Below are positions 8,682 to 16,977 of a stretch of DNA of 64,000 nt, piece after piece (the stretch's first letter is position 1; each line of letters starts with the position of its first letter). Source of the DNA: Penumbrarchaeum sp964445525 (GTDB lineage: Archaea > Thermoplasmatota > Penumbrarchaeia > Penumbrarchaeales > Penumbrarchaeaceae); contig CAYULA010000011.1 in NCBI GenBank assembly GCA_964445525.1, forward strand, positions 16,144 to 80,143, read 5' to 3'. The position numbers and the translations under genes were made by a program. The notes under the pieces are model-generated. The model saw only the letters and a program-made list of their open reading frames with translations. It made no database searches and was not told the DNA's origin.

Positions 8682-10166
8682 ATGGAAGGGTATGCCTGTG
8701 AAGCAAGGAACGACGAGGGAACCATCAAAAGGTTTGCATTCGACAGGAGCGGTTACAAGATCACTCCGAGAGCCGTTGCTTTTCCCGAGAATGAAGAGGA
8801 GATCGAATGCCTGGTGGAAAGTGCGAAGAATTCAGGAGTTCCGATAATTCCCAGGGCTGCGGGGTCCAATCTATCGGGCAATGCCGTTGGTGACGGGACG
8901 ATCGTTGTCATGACCGGTATGAACAAATTGATTTCATCTGAAAAAGGAATTGCAAGGATACAGCCTGGATTGGTTTACGACAGATTGAATGAATTGATGA
9001 AGGATGAGGGATTTTTTCTACCCTATCATGTTTCTTCCTCGGCCTTTTGTACCGTGGGCGGGAATGTAGCGACCAGGGCCTCGGGTTTGAGATCCATTAA
9101 ATACGGGACCGTTGACAATTCAGTTAATAATATCAGATTCGTTTCACCGCAGTGGGGAATTGTCGATACCTCTCTGGGTCTACCTCACGAACTTGAGATA
9201 AGACTATTGAATATTCGAGAGAGGCTCCTTGAGGATGAGGAGGCCATGAAGGAGCTCGAGGAGAAAAAGGACCTCAAGACATCCACGGGATACAATCTCC
9301 ATGCTTTATTGAAATACAGGAAACCTTCCAAGATGCTGGCGCACCTCGTGGTGGGATCTGTTGGCACTCTGGGGATCTTTACGGAGATCGAGGTGAAGCT
9401 TCAGCCCATTCCGGAAAAAAGAGTGATGGTTGTGTCATTTTTCGATTCAATAGTATCTGCAGGCAGAGCTGTTCCAGAACTCAAAGAGCTGGATCCTTCT
9501 CTTCTTGAATTGATGGACGGATTCGGAACCTCGATAGTGAGAGATGAGACCGGTATAGAGGTCCCCGACGATGCGGGTGCGACGCTTCTCATCGAGTTCG
9601 ATGAAAACATTGATGAGAGCCTGGACAAGTTGTATCCGATCCTGGAGAAATTCGCCCTGCATCATCATCTAATGGAAAAGGACGAGGACCAGAAGAGATT
9701 GTACAAGCTCAGATGGAAAATGCTTATTGAGATCAAGAGGAAGAACGAGACTCCGGAAAGGAAATATCTATCGTTTGTTGACGATCTCGGAGTTCCCGTT
9801 GAGGAAATACCGGAATTTATTGAGGAGATCTACGAGATATTCGAGGAAGAGGGAATTGAAGCTGTTATCTACGGTCACATAGGCGAGGGGAACCTCCACA
9901 TCAGGCCTCTGATAGAGAAGAAGAACTGGAAGGATGTGATGAAAGGAGTGGGTGGAAAATGCTTCAGCTGCGCCTTCGATCACGGAGGAACCGTGGCGGC
10001 GGAGCACGGGTCCGGGAGGAACAGATTGGGATTGATAGAGCAGGAGTGGGGAGAGGCTGTTTTCGGTTATTTCAAGGAGATCAAGGACCTCTTCGATCCG
10101 GATGATATAATGAATCCCGGGATCCTCTTTTCCAAGGGAGATATCACGGACAATTTGGAGTTTTGA
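8682..10166 (+). CDS. FAD-linked oxidase, GlcD / D-2-hydroxyacid dehydrogenase type
   Basis: A 494-residue flavoenzyme of the VAO/PCMH family. The N-terminal FAD domain has PRAAGSNLSGNAVGDG and the long loop SSAFCTVGGNVATRASG, which clasp the FAD pyrophosphate. The C-terminal cap ends with the signature HGGTVAAEHGSGRNR followed by FDPDDIMNPGIL, typical of glycolate oxidase GlcD, D-lactate dehydrogenase and D-2-hydroxyglutarate dehydrogenase. HIGEGNLHIRP supplies the metal/substrate histidines. There is no C-terminal Fe-S domain, so electrons must go to an external carrier. It follows the unassigned gene at 7377 by 12 bp and the stop/RBS run AATGAGGTG is shared, so both are probably one operon. 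Substrate: a D-2-hydroxy acid (family knowledge). Confidence 0.88.
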   Translation: MEGYACEARNDEGTIKRFAFDRSGYKITPRAVAFPENEEEIECLVESAKNSGVPIIPRAAGSNLSGNAVGDGTIVVMTGMNKLISSEKGIARIQPGLVYDRLNELMKDEGFFLPYHVSSSAFCTVGGNVATRASGLRSIKYGTVDNSVNNIRFVSPQWGIVDTSLGLPHELEIRLLNIRERLLEDEEAMKELEEKKDLKTSTGYNLHALLKYRKPSKMLAHLVVGSVGTLGIFTEIEVKLQPIPEKRVMVVSFFDSIVSAGRAVPELKELDPSLLELMDGFGTSIVRDETGIEVPDDAGATLLIEFDENIDESLDKLYPILEKFALHHHLMEKDEDQKRLYKLRWKMLIEIKRKNETPERKYLSFVDDLGVPVEEIPEFIEEIYEIFEEEGIEAVIYGHIGEGNLHIRPLIEKKNWKDVMKGVGGKCFSCAFDHGGTVAAEHGSGRNRLGLIEQEWGEAVFGYFKEIKDLFDPDDIMNPGILFSKGDITDNLEF

Positions 10167-10206
10167 TAAGAAAAGATATTTCTCCGATCAGCCGCATGAA
10201 AGATGG

Positions 10207-10449
10207 ATGACCACCATCCCCCTCCCCTATTCGGGCCTCAGGGACAGGAAGAGGGAGAAGAAGCTTCAAGCCGAGATTATCGAGGCAGAAATCAAAGCGG
10301 AGGAGCTCCCCAAGGAATACGATTACTACTGTCCTGCCTGTCTCTTCCAGACAAATGATTTCTCGGTCCTCTGTCCGAAGTGCGGGCATGAGGGATTGAA
10401 AGAGAGTGGTGAGGACCGGTTTCGGGTGATTAAAAGGAAAGAGAAATGA
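10207..10449 (+). CDS. Small zinc-ribbon protein
   Basis: An 80-residue basic and acidic protein with one zinc ribbon: CPAC near residues 43-46 and CPKC near 57-60. It is preceded by a charged helix (RDRKREKKLQAEIIEAEI) that may form a coiled coil. It lies 40 bp after the FAD oxidase on the same strand and may be the last gene of that unit. The function is unknown. The ATG at 10207 has only a weak upstream purine run. Confidence 0.6.
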   Translation: MTTIPLPYSGLRDRKREKKLQAEIIEAEIKAEELPKEYDYYCPACLFQTNDFSVLCPKCGHEGLKESGEDRFRVIKRKEK

Positions 10450-10610
10450 ATGGATTGGGATTTTTCAGATATCATCGAATATGGCAATTCCGCAAACAGT
10501 TCAAACCGGAAACAGCGGTAGAGGTCAATTTGCTTGTTGCAATAAACTGATTGTATTGTGAATGGAATAATTATTAATAGACCTGTATTCTATTAATATC
10601 AGGTAAAACC

Positions 10611-10697
10611 ATGACAGAAGATCAGAGAAAGAAGGACCTCGAAGTGATCAGAAGGTTCCTTATCGAGGATAAAGCCTCATTGATCATTCTTAGTTAG
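10611..10697 (+). pseudogene. 28-codon open frame, probable truncated gene start
   Basis: An ATG at 10611 opens a 28-codon frame (MTEDQRKKDLEVIRRFLIED...) that ends within the 3' end of the convergent Fic-type gene. It has a good TATTAAT box near 10571-10578 and sits about 10 nt after the predicted transcription start. The charged, helix-forming N-terminus looks like the beginning of a longer protein that has lost its continuation at about 10677, where the opposing gene ends. It could also be a genuine small peptide. Confidence 0.3.
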
Positions 10698-11711
10698 ATG
10701 GACCTCGATAAAATCTCTGCATACTAAATGTGTTTTATCTTCATCATCAGAGAGGATCTCAATGTCAAGGGCTTCGTAAGTTTTTCTTGCCTTATATAGC
10801 GAGATCTGGAACTGATGAGCCTCCGAATCAGTGTAATCGAATCGCATTCCATTCTTATATGCAAACAATTTCACGGCATGTAGTGCAGTCCTGTGATTCC
10901 CATCTGCAAATGGTTGGAGAAGAATTAGGTTTCTGAGGTAATAAGTTGCGATATCAAGAAAAGAACTCTCTGGAACATTTTCAACCAATGAACGTATCTT
11001 ACGTCCAATAATAGGGTAATCATCTCTTCCGGAGTATTCAATATCTCTGTATTTTAAAGACAGTTGATATAATTCCTCATTTCCATCGATCCTGAATTTA
11101 ATTTGTTCGGGATCAGCACCGGGAGATAGTATCAGATCATATTTCAATCCTTTATCAACGATCCTGTAAACCAGGTCGATCCCGTCCCAGAGTTCAGGAT
11201 AGATAATTTCCTCATAATTCGGAACATCCGTATACCATTTATCGGGATTATTTCCTTTGAAATAGTTGGTATTCCATGAGCATCTCTCCATTGTTTTTGG
11301 TGTAACATAATTAGATCCTGGGAAAGTATACTTCAATACTACTCCTTTATCATTGTAATAATCCGGCTCTTTTTCCATCATTGGATCGTGAATTGATTCA
11401 TCATGGTCATTTTCTTCATAAACCGGTGTCAATTCTCTTATCCTGAAATAGATGAAATCCCTGCCGAAGAAAACATTTCCAGCAGATGAATAGAAGAGGA
11501 TTTCCTCTTCCGCAATCTGTCCCTCGTTTGTTATGAAATAATCGGATGAATCCTTGAGTATCTTCTGCACGTTTTCTTTCTGATCGTTATTGATTTCACC
11601 CTCATTATCGGAAACTGATACAATAGCGTCATTTCCTTCCTTTCCCTCGTAAAAAGGAATGACTATAGATAGGAATAACAATGATACTACAAATATTGTA
11701 AATTTTCTCAT
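10677..11711 (-). CDS. Chimeric protein: secreted DUF7948-like domain fused to a Fic/Doc domain
   Basis: A 344-residue protein with two unrelated halves. Residues 1-22 are a signal peptide. Residues ~55-210 (FITNEGQIAEEEILFYSS ... LKYDLILSPGADPEQIKF) match the conserved N-terminal domain of large secreted archaeal/bacterial proteins that normally continue into SBBP propeller repeats. At about residue 211 (base ~11081) this stops, and the rest is a Fic/Doc fold with QPFADGNHRTA at 266-276. The canonical motif is HPFxxGNxR, so the catalytic His is Gln here. Fic enzymes transfer AMP or other phosphate groups in the cytosol and would be misplaced behind a signal peptide. The simplest reading is a recombination product whose Fic half was acquired. 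The TATA-rich region upstream and a GGGTG site suggest it can still be expressed. DNA here is AT-rich compared with neighbours. Confidence 0.6.
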   Translation of the reverse strand: MRKFTIFVVSLLFLSIVIPFYEGKEGNDAIVSVSDNEGEINNDQKENVQKILKDSSDYFITNEGQIAEEEILFYSSAGNVFFGRDFIYFRIRELTPVYEENDHDESIHDPMMEKEPDYYNDKGVVLKYTFPGSNYVTPKTMERCSWNTNYFKGNNPDKWYTDVPNYEEIIYPELWDGIDLVYRIVDKGLKYDLILSPGADPEQIKFRIDGNEELYQLSLKYRDIEYSGRDDYPIIGRKIRSLVENVPESSFLDIATYYLRNLILLQPFADGNHRTALHAVKLFAYKNGMRFDYTDSEAHQFQISLYKARKTYEALDIEILSDDEDKTHLVCRDFIEVHLTKNDQ

Positions 11712-11887
11712 ATTCTCACACCCACGAGGAACGAGTAGAACTGGATTGTATTTTATTGTATTTAATGGTTTTTTTTATCACTTTTATATTTGGCCAGAAG
11801 GGGAACCGTAATCATGTGGACAAATGTACATTAAAAACACCCACATGGATTGTTGAAGGCCTTTGGTTTTGTAACTTTGACAAGGTC

Positions 11888-12103
11888 TTAAACACACATG
11901 GTATGAGTGATAGCATCCTCGGGACAGGCATTGACACATGCGCAGCAGGAGATGCATTTGGTGATATCAATGCAATCAGACTTGCCATTATCATCTACAA
12001 TCAAGATCTTCATCGGGCAAGCTTGAGCGCATTCTGAGGATCCTGTGCACTTTTCGAGATCTACGGTCCATGTGAAATCTTCGTGTGAATAGCTCCTTTC
12101 CAT
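11888..12103 (-). CDS. Ferredoxin with one reduced cluster-binding motif
   Basis: A 71-residue two-cluster ferredoxin. The second motif is complete: CISCCACVNACP. The first reads CTGSSECAQACP, so the second Cys of CxxCxxCxxxCP is Ser. That site would hold a 3Fe-4S cluster or use Ser as a ligand. The loop between the motifs is longer than in clostridial ferredoxins. It is a cytosolic electron carrier; partner enzymes are not evident nearby, although the GlcD-type oxidase at 8682 lacks its own Fe-S domain. An ATTATATC/TTATTAAT promoter region lies at 12104-12145. Confidence 0.85.
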   Translation of the reverse strand: MERSYSHEDFTWTVDLEKCTGSSECAQACPMKILIVDDNGKSDCIDITKCISCCACVNACPEDAITHTMCV

Positions 12104-12174
12104 GATTATCCCTTAGATATAATGAAATTCAGGGGATTAATAAGGTTGCGGAGGACCTCTGAAACGGATCTCTC

Positions 12175-12945
12175 TCAGGCCCCCATCTCGTAGTATACCT
12201 CCAGGAACATGGTATAGAGAAAAGCGGGCATGAACAGGGAGATAATTATCGAGAGAAACGGGACCATTGATATCAAAACCACTACAAGAGATACGAGAAA
12301 TGCAAGGGAAAGTGAGAATCCGAAATGCCTGAAAACGAAAGAATAGGACCTCGTGATGCATTCCCAGTTCCCCACTCCCTCCATGTACTTGATTATGAAA
12401 ACCAGATACTGTACAGGCAGGAGGGCCATCAAGAGGATTATAGTGATCGGGAACAAAATCAGGATAAGAAGGCAGGCGACAGCCGGAGCAAGGTAGAGGA
12501 TCAAAAAGAATGGCCCCCATACCAATCCCATTATCAATACCGTAATGAACATATGTACGATCATGTTGAGGATCAGTAAACCCAGATACTGCCACATCAC
12601 GCCTTTTCCGTATCTGAAGAGGTCCCCGAACTCGTATTTTCTTCCCCTCAGATTCCCGTCAAGCGTATGAACCAATCCGGGATTGATGATCGAACCGATT
12701 ATCGCTGAGATGGCAAACATAAGAAGATAAAACATCAAAAAAATCAGTATGATGGGAAATAATCCCAGGGACTCCACCAGAACACTGACGAAAGCGAATC
12801 CGAAATACATCATCACGAAAAGGGGTATCAATACAACCTGTGCCACCATTGTTATTATGAAAGCCTCGAGTGAGATCATAAGATAGGGATTGAAATTTTG
12901 TTTCCATCTCTGGAAAGCAAACTGTATCGCCTCGGTGGCCCTCAT
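12175..12945 (-). CDS. Polytopic membrane protein (DUF4013-like)
   Basis: A 256-residue membrane protein with about six hydrophobic segments, including GFAFVSVLVESLGLFPIIL, LGLLILNMIVHMFITVLI and VSLVVVLISMVPFLSIIIS. The N-terminus is amphipathic (EAIQFAFQRWKQN). The overall pattern resembles the DUF4013/GlpM-like membrane families that have no known reaction. A GGGTG site precedes the ATG. It lies 63 bp downstream of the FRG-domain gene and is the last gene of a four-gene minus-strand cluster. Function unknown. Confidence 0.65.
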   Translation of the reverse strand: MRATEAIQFAFQRWKQNFNPYLMISLEAFIITMVAQVVLIPLFVMMYFGFAFVSVLVESLGLFPIILIFLMFYLLMFAISAIIGSIINPGLVHTLDGNLRGRKYEFGDLFRYGKGVMWQYLGLLILNMIVHMFITVLIMGLVWGPFFLILYLAPAVACLLILILFPITIILLMALLPVQYLVFIIKYMEGVGNWECITRSYSFVFRHFGFSLSLAFLVSLVVVLISMVPFLSIIISLFMPAFLYTMFLEVYYEMGA

Positions 12946-13008
12946 TCAATCAACACCCGGGAGCTCTCTCACCGGTATAACATTAAACTGGGATATAACT
13001 CTGTCCGG

Positions 13009-13803
13009 TCATTTTCGAGGATAGTAATGCCTGGCAAGCCAGCAGCAGAGTCCGTCCAATCCCGGAAAGAGGACCCTTTCATTGATATTGGCCTGATCCA
13101 GTTTATCCCGGACCTCCCACTTTATCTCCCTGGGGATCACCACCTTCCTCCAGATCTCGGGATATTTCGACAATATATCCTCCATCCTCCTTACCGAAGA
13201 TGAAGCCACCGAGTGCAGTGCATACTGGTTGATCAGTCTGTAATCCATGGAGGGGGGATCGAAGAAGAGGGCGAAATCCTCCTCGGAAATATTATCGAAT
13301 TCCTGCAGGGATCCTGCAACGTTGGCAAGCATCTCAACGGTAAATCCGTTTGCACCCTCGTGATCCAGTTCCTTTCTGAGAACATCGGGAAGGTTCTCGT
13401 GCATCCTGACGTAATCCACCATCCAGATAGACCCGTCGGAATTGTAACTGTCAATATCACAAGTAGCAAAATGCATGGCAACAAAAGGTGAAAAGGTCCA
13501 GTCCAGCAATCTGGTGGGCAAACCATGATGCTGTGCAATCACGAGCCAGTTCCAGACGGAAAAACCTTCACTTTTCTCAACCCTGGCATATTTCTTGAAA
13601 TTCCTCAAAAGATGAAACTCCAGGTCCTTGAAAGGGCCTCCCATTCGCATAAGAGAGGTGTTGAGTGTATGATCCGAGGAAGAGGTCCCCCTGAATGCGT
13701 AATTGGACCTGAACCTGCTGATCCTGTCATCCCAGGAATCCACATAGAGCTCCTCTATGAGCCCCGTCCAGGAATCCACCTTCACGATATTGTCCAAGTT
13801 CAT
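13009..13803 (-). CDS. FRG-domain protein
   Basis: A 264-residue cytosolic protein that is essentially one FRG domain. The naming motif is present as AFRG near residue 32. The diagnostic core AQHHGLPTRLLDWT lies near 90-103, and the closing FPGLDGL appears near the C-terminus. FRG domains are widespread in accessory genomes and often occur in phage-defence and toxin loci; their biochemical activity is not settled. It sits 49 bp behind the MutS-like gene and 63 bp ahead of a polytopic membrane protein, all on the same strand. A defence or stress role is inference from the family. Confidence 0.88.
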   Translation of the reverse strand: MNLDNIVKVDSWTGLIEELYVDSWDDRISRFRSNYAFRGTSSSDHTLNTSLMRMGGPFKDLEFHLLRNFKKYARVEKSEGFSVWNWLVIAQHHGLPTRLLDWTFSPFVAMHFATCDIDSYNSDGSIWMVDYVRMHENLPDVLRKELDHEGANGFTVEMLANVAGSLQEFDNISEEDFALFFDPPSMDYRLINQYALHSVASSSVRRMEDILSKYPEIWRKVVIPREIKWEVRDKLDQANINERVLFPGLDGLCCWLARHYYPRK

Positions 13804-13852
13804 TACCCGGTACCCAATCGACCTTTAGATGAAAAAATCTTTCATAAGGTAT

Positions 13853-15826
13853 TCATTGCTCGAAATAGGAGAGAACCCTGGAATAGATATCCTTCTCATC
13901 TCCCGAGGACCTCGCATGCAATTTTCTCAGGATCAATTCCGGTGTGGATTTTGCATGCCTTCCGATCATGGGACTCCTGTCAACGATGAGTTCATGGCCC
14001 TCATCAAGCCCTCTCGCCTCGATCCCATCGACCCTGCATTCCACAAACCTCGTGATCTCATCGGCCATGTGGGTGACCACAACCGAATATGCATCCCTTC
14101 TTTGAAGCTCGTCCACGAAAACACCGATCATCCTGGATGCCGCCTCCAGTTCCGTCATGGCCTCCAACTCATCGGCCAGGACCATGGAACCCCTGTCAAC
14201 CTGCATTGAAAGAGGTAAAAGCTCTTTCAAGAACCCCTCCAGCCCACCTGCATCCAGTCTCCTGCGTGGCCTGTAAAAGAACAGATCCTCGATATCGGGA
14301 ATATACGCCTTATCCGCAGGAACTGGCAGGCCCATTCTCGCCATGATGAGGACCTGGGCAAGCGTCTCTAGTAATGTTGTCTTCCCACCCGAATTCGCAC
14401 CTGTGAGAAGAGAGGTCCTGGAGGAAGAGACCTCGCGAAAAGGAAACATTGTTCCCGCATATCCCGGGACCTCCCCGAGATGATAATCAACAAGCTGCCT
14501 GTCCTCATTTTCCCTGATCAACAAATGGCATGCCCTGAATATTCCCAGCCATCCGTCAACCACCTTGAAGGGATAGAGTTCATGATCCTTCACAAAGCAT
14601 CCCAGGCCGAACCTGAAATCTAGGTCAAGGGCCCAGGATAACTCCTCCTCTATGGATTCCCACATCGAGGCAAGCTTTTCAGCAAGGTCCTGCTTCCTCT
14701 CGAACCTGGAGGACCTGGCTTCTTCCTCCATCTCGGATATCATCCTCTCGAGAATCTCCTCATCCGTTCTCAGAGGATATCCCATCCTGAACAGGTCCCT
14801 TTTCTGACCCAGTTTATCATGGACCATATCCGCCGCTTTCTTCGAATAATCCCTGTATATCTCCCTCAATGCGGGAGGTTCCTCCGAAGCGAGGATGGAA
14901 AGCGTATCGGTGCCGGAAAGGGTCAAACCTTCGATCTTCTCCTTCATGGACATTTCCAGCTCGATCCTCGTATTCTCAACAATATCACGTATCTGTTCGG
15001 CACCTTTTACCTGAACCGTCAATCCCTTCATATCCTCTATAAGCGACAGAGCATCCGGTGCCGATCCTTCACGACCGAATATCTCCTCCAGCCTGGAAAG
15101 GGCTTTGAGCTGTGACTCCCTCCCTCCATACAGATCATAAACGGTTTCCGGGACCATCTGGTAAACGGTAGAATTGTGATGGACCGCCCCTGTAAGAGGT
15201 ATCTGTGTTTCATCCAATTCCCTGGTGGAATATACATAGACAAGCTCCCCCTCAACCGCGGGATCTATCTCCTCCGGAGTCAGAACAAGGCACCTTCTGT
15301 CCAGTCTCAGCTTATTGATACTCTTCAAGGCCTGCTCATCCTCTGCGAGAAGGATGTAATCCAGCTTGCTTTTTACAGATCTCTGGATCCCGCCAAGTGA
15401 TTTCAGGAGCTTTGTCACCTCTTTTTTGTCCTTTCCCTCCACAAGATTTCCAAGTTGGAAAATCTCCCCTGCCTCCTTCTCCTTGTCCCGGAGGTCCCCG
15501 CAGGGGATCATGAGGGATGTCCGGTTCATTCCGGCCGAGGTGTTCATGTAAGACATCAATCTATCGACAATACTCTTGTAAACGGCCCATGAACCCTCGG
15601 TCCGTAAAAGTGTGGAAGGGTCCTCACCTTTATAAGCCAGAATCAACTCTACCGCAGTTCTTTCCGATATCCTTTCAACAGATGAAAGGGCAGCAACATC
15701 ACCATTATCCAGATAGGAAACGAGTTCATCAACACCCCCTGCGGAATCCACAAGGGTCCTGATCCTTCCCTCCCCGAAACCTTTCACCTTTAACAATCGA
15801 TTCAATCTCTCATCTAGCGGGTCCAC
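13853..15826 (-). CDS. Archaeal MutS-related ATPase with N-terminal helix-hairpin-helix
   Basis: A 657-residue protein ending in a MutS-type ABC ATPase. The Walker A GANSGGKTT lies near residue 477 and the Walker B VLADELEAMT near 547, with the His-switch region VVTHMAD after it. Residues 8-60 (VKGFGEGRIRTLVDSAGG) look like a helix-hairpin-helix DNA-binding unit. The middle is helical and stands for the MutS lever/clamp. No mismatch-recognition domain I (FxE) is visible, so it belongs to the archaeal MutS-related group rather than to repair MutS1. These are thought to act on recombination intermediates, but this is not proved. The start overlaps the preceding KaiC-like gene by 13 bp, implying translational coupling. 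Confidence 0.82.
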   Translation of the reverse strand: MDPLDERLNRLLKVKGFGEGRIRTLVDSAGGVDELVSYLDNGDVAALSSVERISERTAVELILAYKGEDPSTLLRTEGSWAVYKSIVDRLMSYMNTSAGMNRTSLMIPCGDLRDKEKEAGEIFQLGNLVEGKDKKEVTKLLKSLGGIQRSVKSKLDYILLAEDEQALKSINKLRLDRRCLVLTPEEIDPAVEGELVYVYSTRELDETQIPLTGAVHHNSTVYQMVPETVYDLYGGRESQLKALSRLEEIFGREGSAPDALSLIEDMKGLTVQVKGAEQIRDIVENTRIELEMSMKEKIEGLTLSGTDTLSILASEEPPALREIYRDYSKKAADMVHDKLGQKRDLFRMGYPLRTDEEILERMISEMEEEARSSRFERKQDLAEKLASMWESIEEELSWALDLDFRFGLGCFVKDHELYPFKVVDGWLGIFRACHLLIRENEDRQLVDYHLGEVPGYAGTMFPFREVSSSRTSLLTGANSGGKTTLLETLAQVLIMARMGLPVPADKAYIPDIEDLFFYRPRRRLDAGGLEGFLKELLPLSMQVDRGSMVLADELEAMTELEAASRMIGVFVDELQRRDAYSVVVTHMADEITRFVECRVDGIEARGLDEGHELIVDRSPMIGRHAKSTPELILRKLHARSSGDEKDIYSRVLSYFEQ

Positions 15827-16422
15827 TCCCCCACCTCCGACTCCGTAACCTTCTGACCTTCATTTACAGGCCACTTCAGAAGGTTGACGGACCTCCTCCC
15901 GTCCTCGTTCCTGTTGATCTCGATCATTCCCTCGGAAATGTAATCGCAGATATCGAGATATCCCGATCCTCCGAGAACCATTGTCCCCATGCCCATGTAC
16001 CTTGCCTTTGAGAGGATATCCTCAAGTCCCTTGAACCACTTTTCCATACCCCTCAAACCGAGTATCTCGGGTCTGTCAAGAACCATTCTGCCCACAGCAC
16101 CCTCTTCTATCGTACCGAGTATGAGATCAAGAGAGCTGAGCTCGTTGGTACTCAAGAACAACGGCTCATCCGTTGTGAACAGGGCTTGATACATCTTCCT
16201 GTCCTTGACTCTTTTCAGGTGGCTTGCAAGCGGAACAGAAGTAAAAGTCACATAGAGGCCGGGCTGGCCGAGCTCGAATCCCCTGGATATGAACCTGAGC
16301 GTAAGATCGGTCTTGTCGGATGTGGAGTTTCCGAGAAGGGCCATAACCGATCCCGAAGGTATCCCTCCCCCCAGAATCCTGTCAATGGGACGAATACCAA
16401 TATCCAATATCTCTTCGGCCAT
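15814..16422 (-). CDS. KaiC/RAD55-like RecA-superfamily protein with altered P-loop
   Basis: A 202-residue protein with the layout of single-domain archaeal KaiC-like (RadC/RAD55) ATPases: IRPIDRILGGGIPSGSVMALLG at residues ~11-32, then GFELGQPGLYVTF and a Walker-B-like strand MVLDRPEILG. The P-loop reads GNSTSDKT, where Gly before Lys is Asp, so nucleotide hydrolysis may be weak or lost. It is the first gene of the minus-strand cluster and overlaps the MutS-like gene by 13 bp. It may be the regulatory or DNA-loading partner of that protein. A GGGGTAGG site precedes the ATG. Confidence 0.72.
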   Translation of the reverse strand: MAEEILDIGIRPIDRILGGGIPSGSVMALLGNSTSDKTDLTLRFISRGFELGQPGLYVTFTSVPLASHLKRVKDRKMYQALFTTDEPLFLSTNELSSLDLILGTIEEGAVGRMVLDRPEILGLRGMEKWFKGLEDILSKARYMGMGTMVLGGSGYLDICDYISEGMIEINRNEDGRRSVNLLKWPVNEGQKVTESEVGEWTR

Positions 16423-16533
16423 ATGCCTACCCCTGAATGTCCAATGGGCCGAATTGCTTCCACCTAGAAAAAGGTTTACCGGAAGGTATATGAAAATAAT
16501 ACAAATGAATAATCCACGGATTCCAGGAAAAAT

Positions 16534-16812
16534 CTACCCGGAGAGTCCTTCTTCCTTTAACCTTTCGAGGATCCTGCGCTCCCTCTCCATGGCTTCCTTG
16601 GCATCCCTCTCCAGGTTGCCTTCCATCATCTCTTTGATCCTCTGCTGCTTCTGGAGCCATTGCTCCATGCATGATCGGATCACCTCGGAGGGATTGTAGT
16701 GGTTGTCCTTGCAGAACTGAAAGAACTCCGTTGCGGTCTCCTCGAAGTTCTGTGTTACCGCAATGTGAATCTGGTCTCCCGACCTGTATGTTTTTGTGGC
16801 TCTGCGTCCCAA
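16534..16812 (-). CDS. Ribbon-helix-helix-like small protein (paralogue A)
   Basis: A 92-residue protein read from TTG at 16812, which has AAGGAGG just upstream. Residues 10-20 (YRSGDQIHIAVTQ) form a strand, and two helices follow (FEETATEFFQFCKDNHYN, PSEVIRSCMEQWLQKQQ). This is the layout of a ribbon-helix-helix DNA-binding domain. The C-terminus is a highly charged helix. It is clearly paralogous to the gene at 29372-29713: both share YxSGDxIHIxVTQxF, the FF-x-x-C centre, and the YNPSxVIRxxMxxWL helix. Likely a small dimeric DNA-binding protein. A strong TATA (CATATATAG, 16861-16871) lies upstream. Confidence 0.6.
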   Translation of the reverse strand: MGRRATKTYRSGDQIHIAVTQNFEETATEFFQFCKDNHYNPSEVIRSCMEQWLQKQQRIKEMMEGNLERDAKEAMERERRILERLKEEGLSG

Positions 16813-16977
16813 GGATTGCCCTCCTTGCCCTATCAGGGTCTGTAATTCAAATCCTTGACATGTCTATATATGGATTTTGTTCCCAGTTCTAATACATGAT
16901 AATCGAAAAAAATCGATTTTGCAGGGATTTATTGCATATGGATAATAATAAAAGGACCTGTAACATACGCTTCCTGC

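Noticed and set aside
11756..12037. 93-residue plus-strand frame
   Set aside because: Overlaps the ferredoxin gene, which has cluster motifs; the plus frame has none.
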